A stretch of DNA of 64,000 nt from Pseudonocardia parietis. Lineage in GTDB: Bacteria > Actinomycetota > Actinomycetes > Mycobacteriales > Pseudonocardiaceae. Below, piece after piece: positions 34,064 through 41,887 of the stretch (position 1 is its first letter; each line of letters starts with the position of its first letter). The notes below the pieces were generated by a model that saw nothing but the letters and a program-made list of their open reading frames with translations, had not been told where the DNA came from and did not search any database. The position numbers and the translations under genes were made by a program. The stretch covers positions 5,766,001-5,830,000 of the forward strand of contig NZ_JAGINU010000001.1 of the NCBI RefSeq assembly GCF_017876315.1, given 5' to 3'.

Positions 34064-34690
34064 TCAGGCGACCGGCACGCCCAGCCCGGCCAGGACCCGC
34101 GCCGAGTCGGTGATCCGAGCGAGCGCCGGCAACAGGTTGGCCATCATGAACGCGTGTGTCCCGGGCGAGGTCCCGGCCACGCAGTCCTCCGGGATCTGCA
34201 CCCAGTAGCCCCGGTTGACCGCCTCGAGCGCGAGCCCCGGGACGGCCACGTCCGTGGACACCCCGGTCAGCACGATCGTGCCCACCCCGCGCAGCCGCAG
34301 GGCCGCGTCGAGGTCCGTGCCGTAGAAGGCCGTGAGCCCGACCGCGCGCGAGCTGACGTGGTCCTCCGCGTGCGGGGTCAGCTCGGCCGGGGGCGCCACG
34401 TCCGGGGTGCCGGCCACCATCCGTCCGTGCTTGATCGCCATCGCGCCCGGCAGCGAGTTACGGCGCATCCCGGCCATGTCCGCGCGGTGCGCGATGTGGC
34501 AGTGCACCACCGGCCGACCGGCCGCCCGGAACGCCGTGGCCAGCCGCGCGATGCGCTCGACGATGCGGCGCTCCGCCGCCTCCCGGGCGACGCCGGGCGT
34601 GAGCGCGGCCTCCGGGTCGAGGATCCCGTGCTGGCACTCACTGATCACGAGGGCGGCATCGTCGTACGCGCCCGGGTCCACGCTGTCCAC
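34064..34690 (-). CDS. Isochorismatase-fold protein lacking the usual nucleophile
   Basis: 208 residues. Strand 1 reads ALVISECQHGIL, where family enzymes carry a catalytic Asp, and the loop that holds the nucleophilic Cys reads TGVSTDVAVPG, with Ala at that place. FYGTDLDAALRLRG and the NRGYWVQIPEDCVAG segment are otherwise canonical. The same substitutions occur at the left edge of the window, so this looks like a defined subfamily, perhaps with altered catalysis. The start is GTG 34690; GTG 34681 is an alternative with better ribosome-site spacing. Confidence 0.82.
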   Translation of the reverse strand: MDSVDPGAYDDAALVISECQHGILDPEAALTPGVAREAAERRIVERIARLATAFRAAGRPVVHCHIAHRADMAGMRRNSLPGAMAIKHGRMVAGTPDVAPPAELTPHAEDHVSSRAVGLTAFYGTDLDAALRLRGVGTIVLTGVSTDVAVPGLALEAVNRGYWVQIPEDCVAGTSPGTHAFMMANLLPALARITDSARVLAGLGVPVA

Positions 34691-34764
34691 CTCGACATGG
34701 TGTCACATCAGAGCTCCGTTGCGGCCTGATTCCCTGCTCACAACCGTCCGTTGAGTAGACGTAG

Positions 34765-34773
34765 TTGTCAGAA
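34765..34773 (+). promoter_or_regulatory. TTGTCAGAA motif upstream of small protein/ligase operon
   Basis: An exact TTGTCAGAA lies 104 bp upstream of ATG 34878, in the divergent gap with the isochorismatase-fold gene. One of the best copies of the recurrent motif. Confidence 0.5.
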
Positions 34774-34877
34774 CGTGGGCGCGCTCATAGACTGCCGCGG
34801 TACCCGGTGCGTAGCCGTCCCGGTGCCACCGACGCCACCGCGCCCCTCGCCGGGGCCCGCCACCAGGAGATCCCGCC

Positions 34878-35189
34878 ATGAGTCTGACGCTGAGCCCGGG
34901 AGCGCGGCTGCGCTCCGCCGTCTGCGCCGCCGAGGTCGTCGTCATCCGCGCGCAGGGCGAGCTCGACCTGCGCTGCGGCGGAGCGCCGATGGTCGGCAAG
35001 GACGAGTCCGCGAGGACCGACGCGGGCCCCACCCCGCCGTACGACACCGGCTCCCTGGTGGGGAAGCGGTACGTGCACGACGGCCTCGGTGTGGAGCTGC
35101 TCTGCACCAAGTCCGGCCCGGGGTCGCTCGCCATCGGCGAGCAGCCGCTGGAGCTCAAGTCCGCCAAGCCGCTGCCCTCGTCGGACTGA
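34878..35189 (+). CDS. Small cysteine-containing protein of unknown function
   Basis: 103 residues with good codon usage and a start at ATG 34878. Cys16 and Cys33 flank a strand-like stretch (VCAAEVVVIRAQGELDLRC), followed by GGAPM, and a third Cys is in VELLCTKSG. The C-terminus LELKSAKPLPSSD looks conserved-like. Three cysteines in two short beta-rich blocks suggest a small metal-binding or redox fold (inference). No signal peptide. It lies two bases before the ligase gene, so it is probably an accessory of that enzyme's pathway. No family recognised. Confidence 0.75.
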   Translation: MSLTLSPGARLRSAVCAAEVVVIRAQGELDLRCGGAPMVGKDESARTDAGPTPPYDTGSLVGKRYVHDGLGVELLCTKSGPGSLAIGEQPLELKSAKPLPSSD

Positions 35190-35191
35190 GC

Positions 35192-36748
35192 ATGAGCCCG
35201 GAACCCGCGGTTCGCCACGACCTCGGCCACGACCCGGACACCGTCGCCGTCCACTTCCCCGACACCGGCGAGCGGCTCACCTTCGGCGAGCTCGACGAGC
35301 GCTCCCGGCGCCTCGCCCGGGCGTGGCAGGACCGCGGGGTCCGCCCCGGGGACACGGTCGCGCTGCTGCTCGAGAACATCGGCGCCTACTACGTCGCGGC
35401 CTGGGCGGCCCAGCGTTCGGGGCTGCGGTTCACCCCCGTGAACTGGCACCTGACCGCGGCCGAGGCGGCCTACGTCGTCGAGGACTGCGGCGCGACCGTT
35501 CTGGTCGGCTCGGAGCTGCTCGCCGGTCTGGCCCAGGAGATCTGCCAGGCCGTCCCGGGCGTCACCGTGCGGGTCCTGGTCTCCGGCCGGGAGCACGCGG
35601 GCTTCGAGCGGCTCGACGCCCTGCTCGCCTCCTCGCCCGCGGAACCGCTGTTCCCGGAGACCGAGGGCATCGCGATGTTCTACTCCTCGGGCACCACCGG
35701 CCGGCCCAAGGGCATCACCCGGGAGCTCTCCGGGGCGCCGTTCGGCACGGGCGGCCCGATGGACGGGCTCCTCGCCGCCGCGTACGGGTTCGCCCCGGGG
35801 ATGGTCCTGCTCACCCCGGCGCCGCTCTACCACGCGGCGCCGCTGGGCTGGGGGATGGCGGCGCACCGCCGGGGCGGCACCGTCGTCGCGATGTCCCGCT
35901 TCGAGCCCGCGGAGATGCTGCGGCTGGTCGAGGCCCACGCGGTGAGCCACCTGCTGGTGGTCCCCACGATGTTCGTCCGCCTGCTCAAGCTCCCCGCCGA
36001 GGTGCGCCACGGCTTCGACCCGTCGTGCCTGTGGACGGTCGTGCACGCGGCCGCGCCGTGCCCGGTCCCGGTCAAGCGGGCGATGCTCGAGTGGTGGGGA
36101 CCCGTGATCCACGAGTTCTACGCCGGGAGCGAGGGGAACGGCTTCTGCGCGATCGGTCCGGAGGAGTGGCTGGCCCATCCCGGTTCGGTCGGCAGGCCGC
36201 TGCTCGGCACGGTGCACATCACCGACGACGAGGGCACCGAGCTGCCCGTCGGTGAGGTCGGGACGGTCTGGTTCGAGGGCGGCGGCCGGTTCAGCTACCA
36301 CCGCGACGACGCCAAGACCGCGGCCGCGCACGACACCCGCGGCTGGAGCACCCTCGGCGACGTCGGTCGGCTCGACGAGGACGGCTACCTCCATCTGGTG
36401 GACCGGCGCGGGGACCTGATCATCACCGGCGGGGTGAACGTCTACCCGCAGGAGGTCGAGAACGTGCTCGTGCTGCACCCGGCCGTCGGCGACGCCGCAG
36501 TGATCGGCGTCCCGGACGAGGACCTGGGCCGCCGGGTGCACGCCGTCGTCGAGCTCGCGGACCCCGACGTCCCGGTGAGCGGGCAGGAGCTCGTCGCCTA
36601 CTGCCGGGAACGGCTGGCGCACTTCAAGTGCCCACGGACCGTCGAGTTCACGGCCTCCCTCCCCCGGCTCCCCACGGGCAAGCTGCTGCGCCGGACCCTC
36701 GTCGCCGTGCACGAGCAGGACGCCCCCGCCCCCGCCGCCCTCGGCTGA
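35192..36748 (+). CDS. AMP-binding acyl-CoA ligase
   Basis: 518 residues. FYSSGTTGRPKGI is the phosphate loop, EFYAGSEGNGF the adenylation motif (YxxxE type), DRRGDLIITGGVNVYPQE the hinge and TGKLLRR the catalytic lysine region. The SEGNG form is shared with acyl-AMP ligases that act on bulky or aromatic acids. Co-transcribed with the small cysteine protein. The stop codon sits inside a strong hairpin. Confidence 0.93.
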   Translation: MSPEPAVRHDLGHDPDTVAVHFPDTGERLTFGELDERSRRLARAWQDRGVRPGDTVALLLENIGAYYVAAWAAQRSGLRFTPVNWHLTAAEAAYVVEDCGATVLVGSELLAGLAQEICQAVPGVTVRVLVSGREHAGFERLDALLASSPAEPLFPETEGIAMFYSSGTTGRPKGITRELSGAPFGTGGPMDGLLAAAYGFAPGMVLLTPAPLYHAAPLGWGMAAHRRGGTVVAMSRFEPAEMLRLVEAHAVSHLLVVPTMFVRLLKLPAEVRHGFDPSCLWTVVHAAAPCPVPVKRAMLEWWGPVIHEFYAGSEGNGFCAIGPEEWLAHPGSVGRPLLGTVHITDDEGTELPVGEVGTVWFEGGGRFSYHRDDAKTAAAHDTRGWSTLGDVGRLDEDGYLHLVDRRGDLIITGGVNVYPQEVENVLVLHPAVGDAAVIGVPDEDLGRRVHAVVELADPDVPVSGQELVAYCRERLAHFKCPRTVEFTASLPRLPTGKLLRRTLVAVHEQDAPAPAALG

Positions 36749-36759
36749 GGGCGGCGGGG
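36730..36759. terminator. Hairpin terminator overlapping ligase stop codon
   Basis: A 13-bp perfect inverted repeat with a GGCT loop; the left arm is the end of the ligase coding sequence and the TGA lies across loop and right arm. It is placed between convergent genes. Confidence 0.6.
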
Positions 36760-36764
36760 CCGGC

Positions 36765-37265
36765 TCAGCCCTGCGGTGTCTCCGGGTTCAGCAGGACCGA
36801 CGTCTGCGTGCCCCACGGGGTGCGCGGCGTCGGCGGGACCGGGACCTCGGTGGCGCCCTTCTCGGCGAGCAGCGCCTTCCAACCCTCCGGGTCCCCCGCG
36901 AAGGGGGACCCGAAGCCGCCGGCGCCGAAGTTGAACATCGCGCCGAAGACCACCAGGCCTTCGGGACCGGCGATCCAGGGGCCGAAGGTGTCCCCGTAGT
37001 CCAGGGTGACGTGCGTGCCGGGGCCGCACACGACGTCACCGCACGTCATCTCGCCCTCCAGCACGAAGACGATGTGGTCCCCGTGGTGGCCGTGGTTCGG
37101 CACCATCGCGCCCGGCTCCCACTTGTTGTAGTAGGTGACGTAGCGGGGCGTCCGCTCGATCCACTTCTCCGAGATCGCCGCCGTCCGCCCGTCGGCGAAC
37201 TCCAGCTTCGAGACGACCATCCAGGGCAGGTCGTCGAGGTGGGTGATCCGCGGTCCTCCGTGCAC
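36765..37265 (-). CDS. Cupin-domain protein
   Basis: 166 residues. The first cupin motif is PNHGHHGDHIVFVLEG with His metal ligands, followed by GPGTHVTLDYGDTFGPW as the second motif region. Single-domain cupins of this type are often small dioxygenases, isomerases or sensing proteins; activity cannot be read here. GTG 37265 follows CGGAG with six-base spacing. It lies downstream of the third tandem TetR on the same strand. Confidence 0.85.
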   Translation of the reverse strand: MHGGPRITHLDDLPWMVVSKLEFADGRTAAISEKWIERTPRYVTYYNKWEPGAMVPNHGHHGDHIVFVLEGEMTCGDVVCGPGTHVTLDYGDTFGPWIAGPEGLVVFGAMFNFGAGGFGSPFAGDPEGWKALLAEKGATEVPVPPTPRTPWGTQTSVLLNPETPQG

Positions 37266-37318
37266 TGTGGACTCCGTTCGGTCGGGCCGGGCTCGTTCCC
37301 GGCGCGTGTGCGGGGGTC

Positions 37319-38665
37319 TCAGGGGTTGCCGTCGGCCGGTGCGGCCGCGCGGTTCAACAGACCGCGCTGGACGAACACGGCGATCGTCCGCGCGACGTCG
37401 GCCGGCGGGCGGTCCGGGAACAGCTCCGCCAGACCGGCCGGGACGCGCTGCAGCAGGGCCAGCATCACCAGGCCCGCGGCCTGCGGGTGGAACGGGTACG
37501 GCCGGTCGAGGGCGCCGAGGAACGCGGCGACCCCCCAGTAGAGGTGCGCGGACGCCGAGGCGGCCGCGACCCGGACGGGCCGGGGCATCTCGGGTTCGTC
37601 GAACCAGACCGCCAGCACGCCGCGGTACCGGGCGTTCACCGCCACGTAGGAGTCGAGCCAGGCCCGCACGTCCGCCGGCGCCGGGGGCAGCCCGCACGGC
37701 GGGTACAGCTCCGGCAACCGCTCGACCTCGGCGATCACGGCGCGGGCCGCCTCCTCGCTGAGCGCGACCAGCAGCGACGCCTTGTCCCGGAAGTACTTGT
37801 AGAGGGTGGCCCTGGCCACGCCCGCGTCCGCCGCGACGGCGTCGAGGTTGGCGTGCCGGAAGCCGTGCGCCGAGAACGCCGCCAGGCCTGCGTCGAGCAG
37901 TTGCCGGACGGTCCCCTGGGCACGTGTCCCGAGATCCGGCCGCGATGTCGGAGGTGCGGCGAAGGGCCGCGGGACGGGCGGCCGGGCCGCCTCGTCCGGC
38001 TCGCACGTCACGAGGCCGGCCACCACGTCGGGCGGCGTCTCCGGGAAGAGGACCAGCTGGACCACCACGGCGAGCCCGTCGAGCAGCTCGCGCTCGCCCG
38101 CCCGCACGAACTCGGTGTGCCGGTAGAGGTTCACCCGGTGCACGACGAGCAGCAGCGCCGCCCCCAGCTCGAGACGCTCGGGGTCGGCGAAGCCGGACTC
38201 GCCGAGCCGGGCGGCGATCCCGGCCGCGTACGCGTCGACGAACGTCGCGACCATCGGGCGGAACGGGCGGCCGGAGTGGTCGATGACGTCCCACTGCACG
38301 AACATCGGCGCGTAGCGGTCGTACACCCAGGCCCACTCGCCCAGCCACCAGTGCAGGTTGTCGAACCCCACCGGGGTGGGCCCGAGCCGGCCCAGCCGGC
38401 GGATCAGCCGCAGCAGTGCGCCGCCGCACTCGTCGAGCAGCTCGGCGAAGACCTGGTCCTTGCCCTCGAAGTACTGGTAGAGGGTGGCCCGGGAGACGCC
38501 GGCCGCGACGGCCACGTCGTCGACCGACGTCGCGTGGTAGCCGCGTTCGGCGAACAGGCCCAGGGCGACGTCGCGGATGTGCGCCCGCGTGCGGGCCCCG
38601 CGCTCCCCGACGACCGGGCTGCGCGGGCCGTAGCTCGCGCGCCGGGCGACACCGTCGTTGCCCAT
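37319..38665 (-). CDS. Tandem (single-chain) TetR regulator, copy 3
   Basis: 448 residues in two TetR units. The first helix-turn-helix (about residues 27-72) has TSVDDVAVAAGVSRATLYQY; the second (about 258-305) has ANLDAVAADAGVARATLYKY. The N-terminal tail RRASYGPRSPVVGERG and the domain signature FDNLHWWLGEWAWVYDRY match the copies at 14711 and 25372. The second ligand domain has diverged most among the three, which suggests different effectors. Coupled to the cupin gene downstream and the phosphotransferase upstream. Confidence 0.92.
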   Translation of the reverse strand: MGNDGVARRASYGPRSPVVGERGARTRAHIRDVALGLFAERGYHATSVDDVAVAAGVSRATLYQYFEGKDQVFAELLDECGGALLRLIRRLGRLGPTPVGFDNLHWWLGEWAWVYDRYAPMFVQWDVIDHSGRPFRPMVATFVDAYAAGIAARLGESGFADPERLELGAALLLVVHRVNLYRHTEFVRAGERELLDGLAVVVQLVLFPETPPDVVAGLVTCEPDEAARPPVPRPFAAPPTSRPDLGTRAQGTVRQLLDAGLAAFSAHGFRHANLDAVAADAGVARATLYKYFRDKASLLVALSEEAARAVIAEVERLPELYPPCGLPPAPADVRAWLDSYVAVNARYRGVLAVWFDEPEMPRPVRVAAASASAHLYWGVAAFLGALDRPYPFHPQAAGLVMLALLQRVPAGLAELFPDRPPADVARTIAVFVQRGLLNRAAAPADGNP

Positions 38666-38683
38666 CGTCCCCCCGTGTGGTGC

Positions 38684-39754
38684 TCAGTTGTCGGCGCGGT
38701 CCAGGCGGCGGCGCAGCATGCCGGTGACGCGGGTCGTGTACTCGGTCGCGACGTCCTCGGCGAGGCCGCCCTCGATCAGCAGCCGCGTGAGCCGGCTTGT
38801 GATCAGCGAGAGCACCAGCGCGGCGAGCACCTCGTAGTAGGCGATGCCGGGCACGGTCCGCCCCGCGAGCTCCTCGTACCGGGCGATCGTGGCCTCCCGG
38901 CCCGGGACGCCCTCGAGCCGCGGACGGCCCTGCGCCTCGCTCAGGTAGTCCTCGAAGACCAGCCACCAGCCCAGGTCGATCCCGGGCGGTCCGACGGTCG
39001 TGGTCTCCCAGTCGATCAGCGCGGCGACGCTCAGGTCGTCGGCGAAGATGATGTTCCCCGGCCGCGCGTCGCCCCAGACGATGCCCTCGCCCCCGGGAGC
39101 CGGCCGGGCCCGGCGGACGTACTCGAGCGCGGCCGCCACGACGTCCGCGTCGTGCACGACGTCCGCCCGGGCCCAGGTGTACCAGTCCGTCAGACGGTCG
39201 AGGTACGCCACGAGCGGGTCCCGGCCGCCGTCGGGGCCGAGGAACTCGAACCCCGCCTGCCAGTCCACGGCGTGCAGGCGGGCCAGCGCGGCCAGGCCGT
39301 TGTCGTAGAGCCGGCCGCGCTCCGCGATCGGGAGCTCGGTCGTCCAGCCGCGGCGGTGCCAGCTCGGCACGTCCGGCGGGATCCGGCCCGGCACCCGTTC
39401 CATCACGTAGAACGGCGCACCGAACAGCTCCGGGTCCGGCTCGACGAACGGCACCGGCGGGACCGGGATGTCCGTGGCGGTGCCGAGGGCCCGCATCACC
39501 CGGGCCTGGAACAGCGCGTTCGGCTCGACGAAGAGCTGATGCGCCGTGGGCTGGATGCGCAGGACATAGGAGCGGTGCTCCGGCCCGGCCGGCCCCGTCC
39601 AGTCGACCTCGCAGAACGCCGTCTCGTTCGAGAACCCGGCGTCGGGCAGCTTCAGGTCCGAGACGACGACGTCGTCGGCCCCCAGCCGCCGGGCGAGCCA
39701 GCCGGTCAGCAGCCGCCCCGTCTGCTCGACCTCACGCCGCGTCGCGACCGTCAT
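38684..39754 (-). CDS. APH-type phosphotransferase family protein
   Basis: 356 residues of the aminoglycoside-phosphotransferase/ACAD10-11 kinase fold. WGDARPGNIIF is the catalytic loop (Asp and Asn) and ALIDWETTTVGPPGIDLGWW the metal-binding DxE segment. Relatives next to acyl-CoA genes are thought to phosphorylate hydroxyacyl intermediates, as human ACAD11 does for 4-hydroxyacids; this role is inference here. ATG 39754 follows AGGAG. Divergent from the F420-dependent gene at 39839. Confidence 0.87.
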   Translation of the reverse strand: MTVATRREVEQTGRLLTGWLARRLGADDVVVSDLKLPDAGFSNETAFCEVDWTGPAGPEHRSYVLRIQPTAHQLFVEPNALFQARVMRALGTATDIPVPPVPFVEPDPELFGAPFYVMERVPGRIPPDVPSWHRRGWTTELPIAERGRLYDNGLAALARLHAVDWQAGFEFLGPDGGRDPLVAYLDRLTDWYTWARADVVHDADVVAAALEYVRRARPAPGGEGIVWGDARPGNIIFADDLSVAALIDWETTTVGPPGIDLGWWLVFEDYLSEAQGRPRLEGVPGREATIARYEELAGRTVPGIAYYEVLAALVLSLITSRLTRLLIEGGLAEDVATEYTTRVTGMLRRRLDRADN

Positions 39755-39822
39755 CGCCGCACTCCTCGCTGTCGTCCTCGATTCCCCCGGCCGGCCACGA
39801 CTGTGGCCATTAGGGAGACACG

Positions 39823-39834
39823 GTGTCAGAATAC
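39823..39834 (+). promoter_or_regulatory. GTGTCAGAATAC motif immediately before start of F420 gene
   Basis: The motif ends five bases before GTG 39839. If GAATAC or CAGAAT works as a -10 box, transcription would begin at or next to the start codon, giving a leaderless message. If it is an operator it would block the start site directly. Confidence 0.45.
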
Positions 39835-39838
39835 GGTG

Positions 39839-40891
39839 GTGTCGACCTCCGGAACAGTCCTGGACAGCATGGGTGCCTACGTCCTCCCCGGACGGGTGCC
39901 CGATCCGCGCGCCGCGGTGGGCCAGGCCCGTGCGGCCGAGCATCTCGGCCTCGGCTCGGTGTGGCTCAGCGAGCGCTGGGGCACGAAGGACCTCGGCGTC
40001 CTGGTGGGCGCGATCGGGCAGGCGACCGAGCACGTGCGGATCGGCTCGGGCATCACGCACTTCGGCGTGCGCCACCCGCTCACCCTGGCCTCCACCGCGA
40101 TGACCGCCCAGGCTCTGACCGGAGGCCGGTTCGTGCTCGGGGTGGGGCGGTCGGTGGCGGCGACCTGGAGATCGGTCGGGCTGCCCGCCGTCACCAACGC
40201 GGTCCTCGTCGACACCGCGGACATCGTGCGCCGGCTCTGCCGCGGCGAGAAGGTCTCCTACGACGGGCCCGCCGGGTCCTTCCCGAAGATGCGCCTCGGC
40301 GACCTGCCGGACGCTCCCCCGCCGGCGATCGTGCTGGCCGCCATCGGGCCGAAGAGCCTGGAGCTGGCCGGGAGGCACTTCGACGGCGTGCTGCTGCACC
40401 CGTTCCTCACCCCCGAGGCCGTCGGACGCTCCGCCGAGCGCGTCCGCAAGGCCGCGGTGGACGCGGGCCGGGACCCGTCCGCCGTCCGCGTGTACGCGAC
40501 CGTGGTCAGCGCGCCGGACCTGACCGCCGAGGAGGAGGGCGCCGTGGTCGCGGCGCGGGCGGTGACCTACTTCCAGATTCCCGGCTTCGGCGAGAACCTC
40601 GTGTCCGTCAACGGCTGGGACGCCGCGCCGTTGGACACGCTGCGGGCGCACCCGATGTTCAGCGGCATCCGCGGCGCGGCGGACCACCACTACACCCGCC
40701 ACCAGCTCGTCGACGTCGCCCGGGAGCTGATCCCCCGGGCATGGATCGAGTCCTCGGCGGCGGTGGGGACGGCCGGAGCCTGCGCCGCGCAGCTGCGCGC
40801 CTACCTCGCGGCGGGCGCGGACGAGATCGCCCTGCACGGCGCCACCCCCGAGCTGCTCGGCCCGATGCTCCAGCACGTCACCCATCCCTGA
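39839..40891 (+). CDS. LLM-class F420-dependent oxidoreductase
   Basis: 350 residues of the luciferase-like family. EHLGLGSVWLSERWGTKDLGV, a GSGITHFGVRHPLTLA segment and LTGGRFVLGVGRSV are the landmarks, close to a subgroup often found in actinobacterial catabolic islands. Coenzyme F420 is the expected cofactor. The start is uncertain: GTG 39839 agrees with family length, ATG 39869 (MGAYVLPGRV) is the first ATG. No clear ribosome-binding site precedes either. Confidence 0.87.
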   Translation: MSTSGTVLDSMGAYVLPGRVPDPRAAVGQARAAEHLGLGSVWLSERWGTKDLGVLVGAIGQATEHVRIGSGITHFGVRHPLTLASTAMTAQALTGGRFVLGVGRSVAATWRSVGLPAVTNAVLVDTADIVRRLCRGEKVSYDGPAGSFPKMRLGDLPDAPPPAIVLAAIGPKSLELAGRHFDGVLLHPFLTPEAVGRSAERVRKAAVDAGRDPSAVRVYATVVSAPDLTAEEEGAVVAARAVTYFQIPGFGENLVSVNGWDAAPLDTLRAHPMFSGIRGAADHHYTRHQLVDVARELIPRAWIESSAAVGTAGACAAQLRAYLAAGADEIALHGATPELLGPMLQHVTHP

Positions 40892-40914
40892 GTCCACCCG
40901 ACCGCCGAGTCCGG

Positions 40915-41862
40915 TCAGCCCGCGCGGAGCTTCGGGTTCAGGTAGCCGTAGGCGAGGTCCGCCAGCAGGTTCGCCACCAACACGACCAGCGCGCTGGTGA
41001 AGACGACGCCCTGGATCATGGGCACGTCCCGCTGGTTGACCGCGTCCACGGCGAGGGACCCGAACCCGGGCATCGCGAACACGAACTCGACCGTGACCGC
41101 GGCCCCGAGCACGTGCCCGGCCTGCAGGGCCAGCACGGTGACCACCGGGGCCGCCGCGTTCTTCAGCGCGTGCTTGCCGACGACGCTCAGGGGCTTCAGC
41201 CCCCGGGCCCGCGCGGTGCGCACGTAGCTCTGGCTCAGCGCGTCGAGCAGCGCACCCCGCGTCTGCCGGGCGAGCTCCGCCCCGAGCAGCGCCGCGACGG
41301 CCACCGCCGGCAACAGGAGGTGGCTCAGCCACACCCCGACGCCGCCGTCCGCGATCGACTCGTACCCCGTGGCCGGGAGCACCGCGAGCCGGATCGCGAA
41401 GACCACCACCAGGACCAGCGCGATGACGAAGGGCGGCAGCGCCATCGCCAGCGACCCCGCCACACCCACCACGCGGTCGACCCGGGACCCGGGCCGGGTG
41501 GCGGCGAGGGCGCCCAGCGGCACCCCCACCACCACGGCCATCAGCAGCGCGACGACCGCGAGCGACGCCGTCACCGGCAGCCGCTCGGCGACCGCGCCGC
41601 CGACGGACTGCCCGGTGTAGAGCGACGTGCCGAGGTCCCCGTGCAGCGCGGCGGTGAACCAGTCCCAGAACCGCTCCAGCAGGGGCAGGTCCAGGCCGAG
41701 CCGCTCCCGGGTGTCCGCGATCTGCTCGAGGGTCGCGTTCTCCCCCGCGATGGCCACCGCGGCGTCCCCCGGGAGCAGGTCGAGCAGCAGGAAGACGAAC
41801 AACGAGACCAGCACGATCACGGGCACCGCCATCAGCACCCGCTGGGCCATGAACCTCAGCAC
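40915..41862 (-). CDS. ABC transporter permease, DppB type
   Basis: 315 residues, six hydrophobic segments. The N-terminus MLRFMAQRVLMAVPVIVLVS and the permease loop with RARGLKPLSVVGKHALKNAA are typical of DppB/OppB. LLLDLLPGDAA is also family-conserved. Forms a membrane channel with the permease at 45426. Last gene of the five-gene importer operon. Confidence 0.93.
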   Translation of the reverse strand: MLRFMAQRVLMAVPVIVLVSLFVFLLLDLLPGDAAVAIAGENATLEQIADTRERLGLDLPLLERFWDWFTAALHGDLGTSLYTGQSVGGAVAERLPVTASLAVVALLMAVVVGVPLGALAATRPGSRVDRVVGVAGSLAMALPPFVIALVLVVVFAIRLAVLPATGYESIADGGVGVWLSHLLLPAVAVAALLGAELARQTRGALLDALSQSYVRTARARGLKPLSVVGKHALKNAAAPVVTVLALQAGHVLGAAVTVEFVFAMPGFGSLAVDAVNQRDVPMIQGVVFTSALVVLVANLLADLAYGYLNPKLRAG

Positions 41863-41887
41863 GGCGTGCCTCCCGCTCGGGCGCGGG

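Noticed and set aside
37487..40891. Very long plus-strand open frame (1134 codons)
   Set aside because: Only its last 350 codons (from 39839) look like a protein. The rest lies antisense to the tandem TetR and phosphotransferase genes and is a GC-rich shadow.
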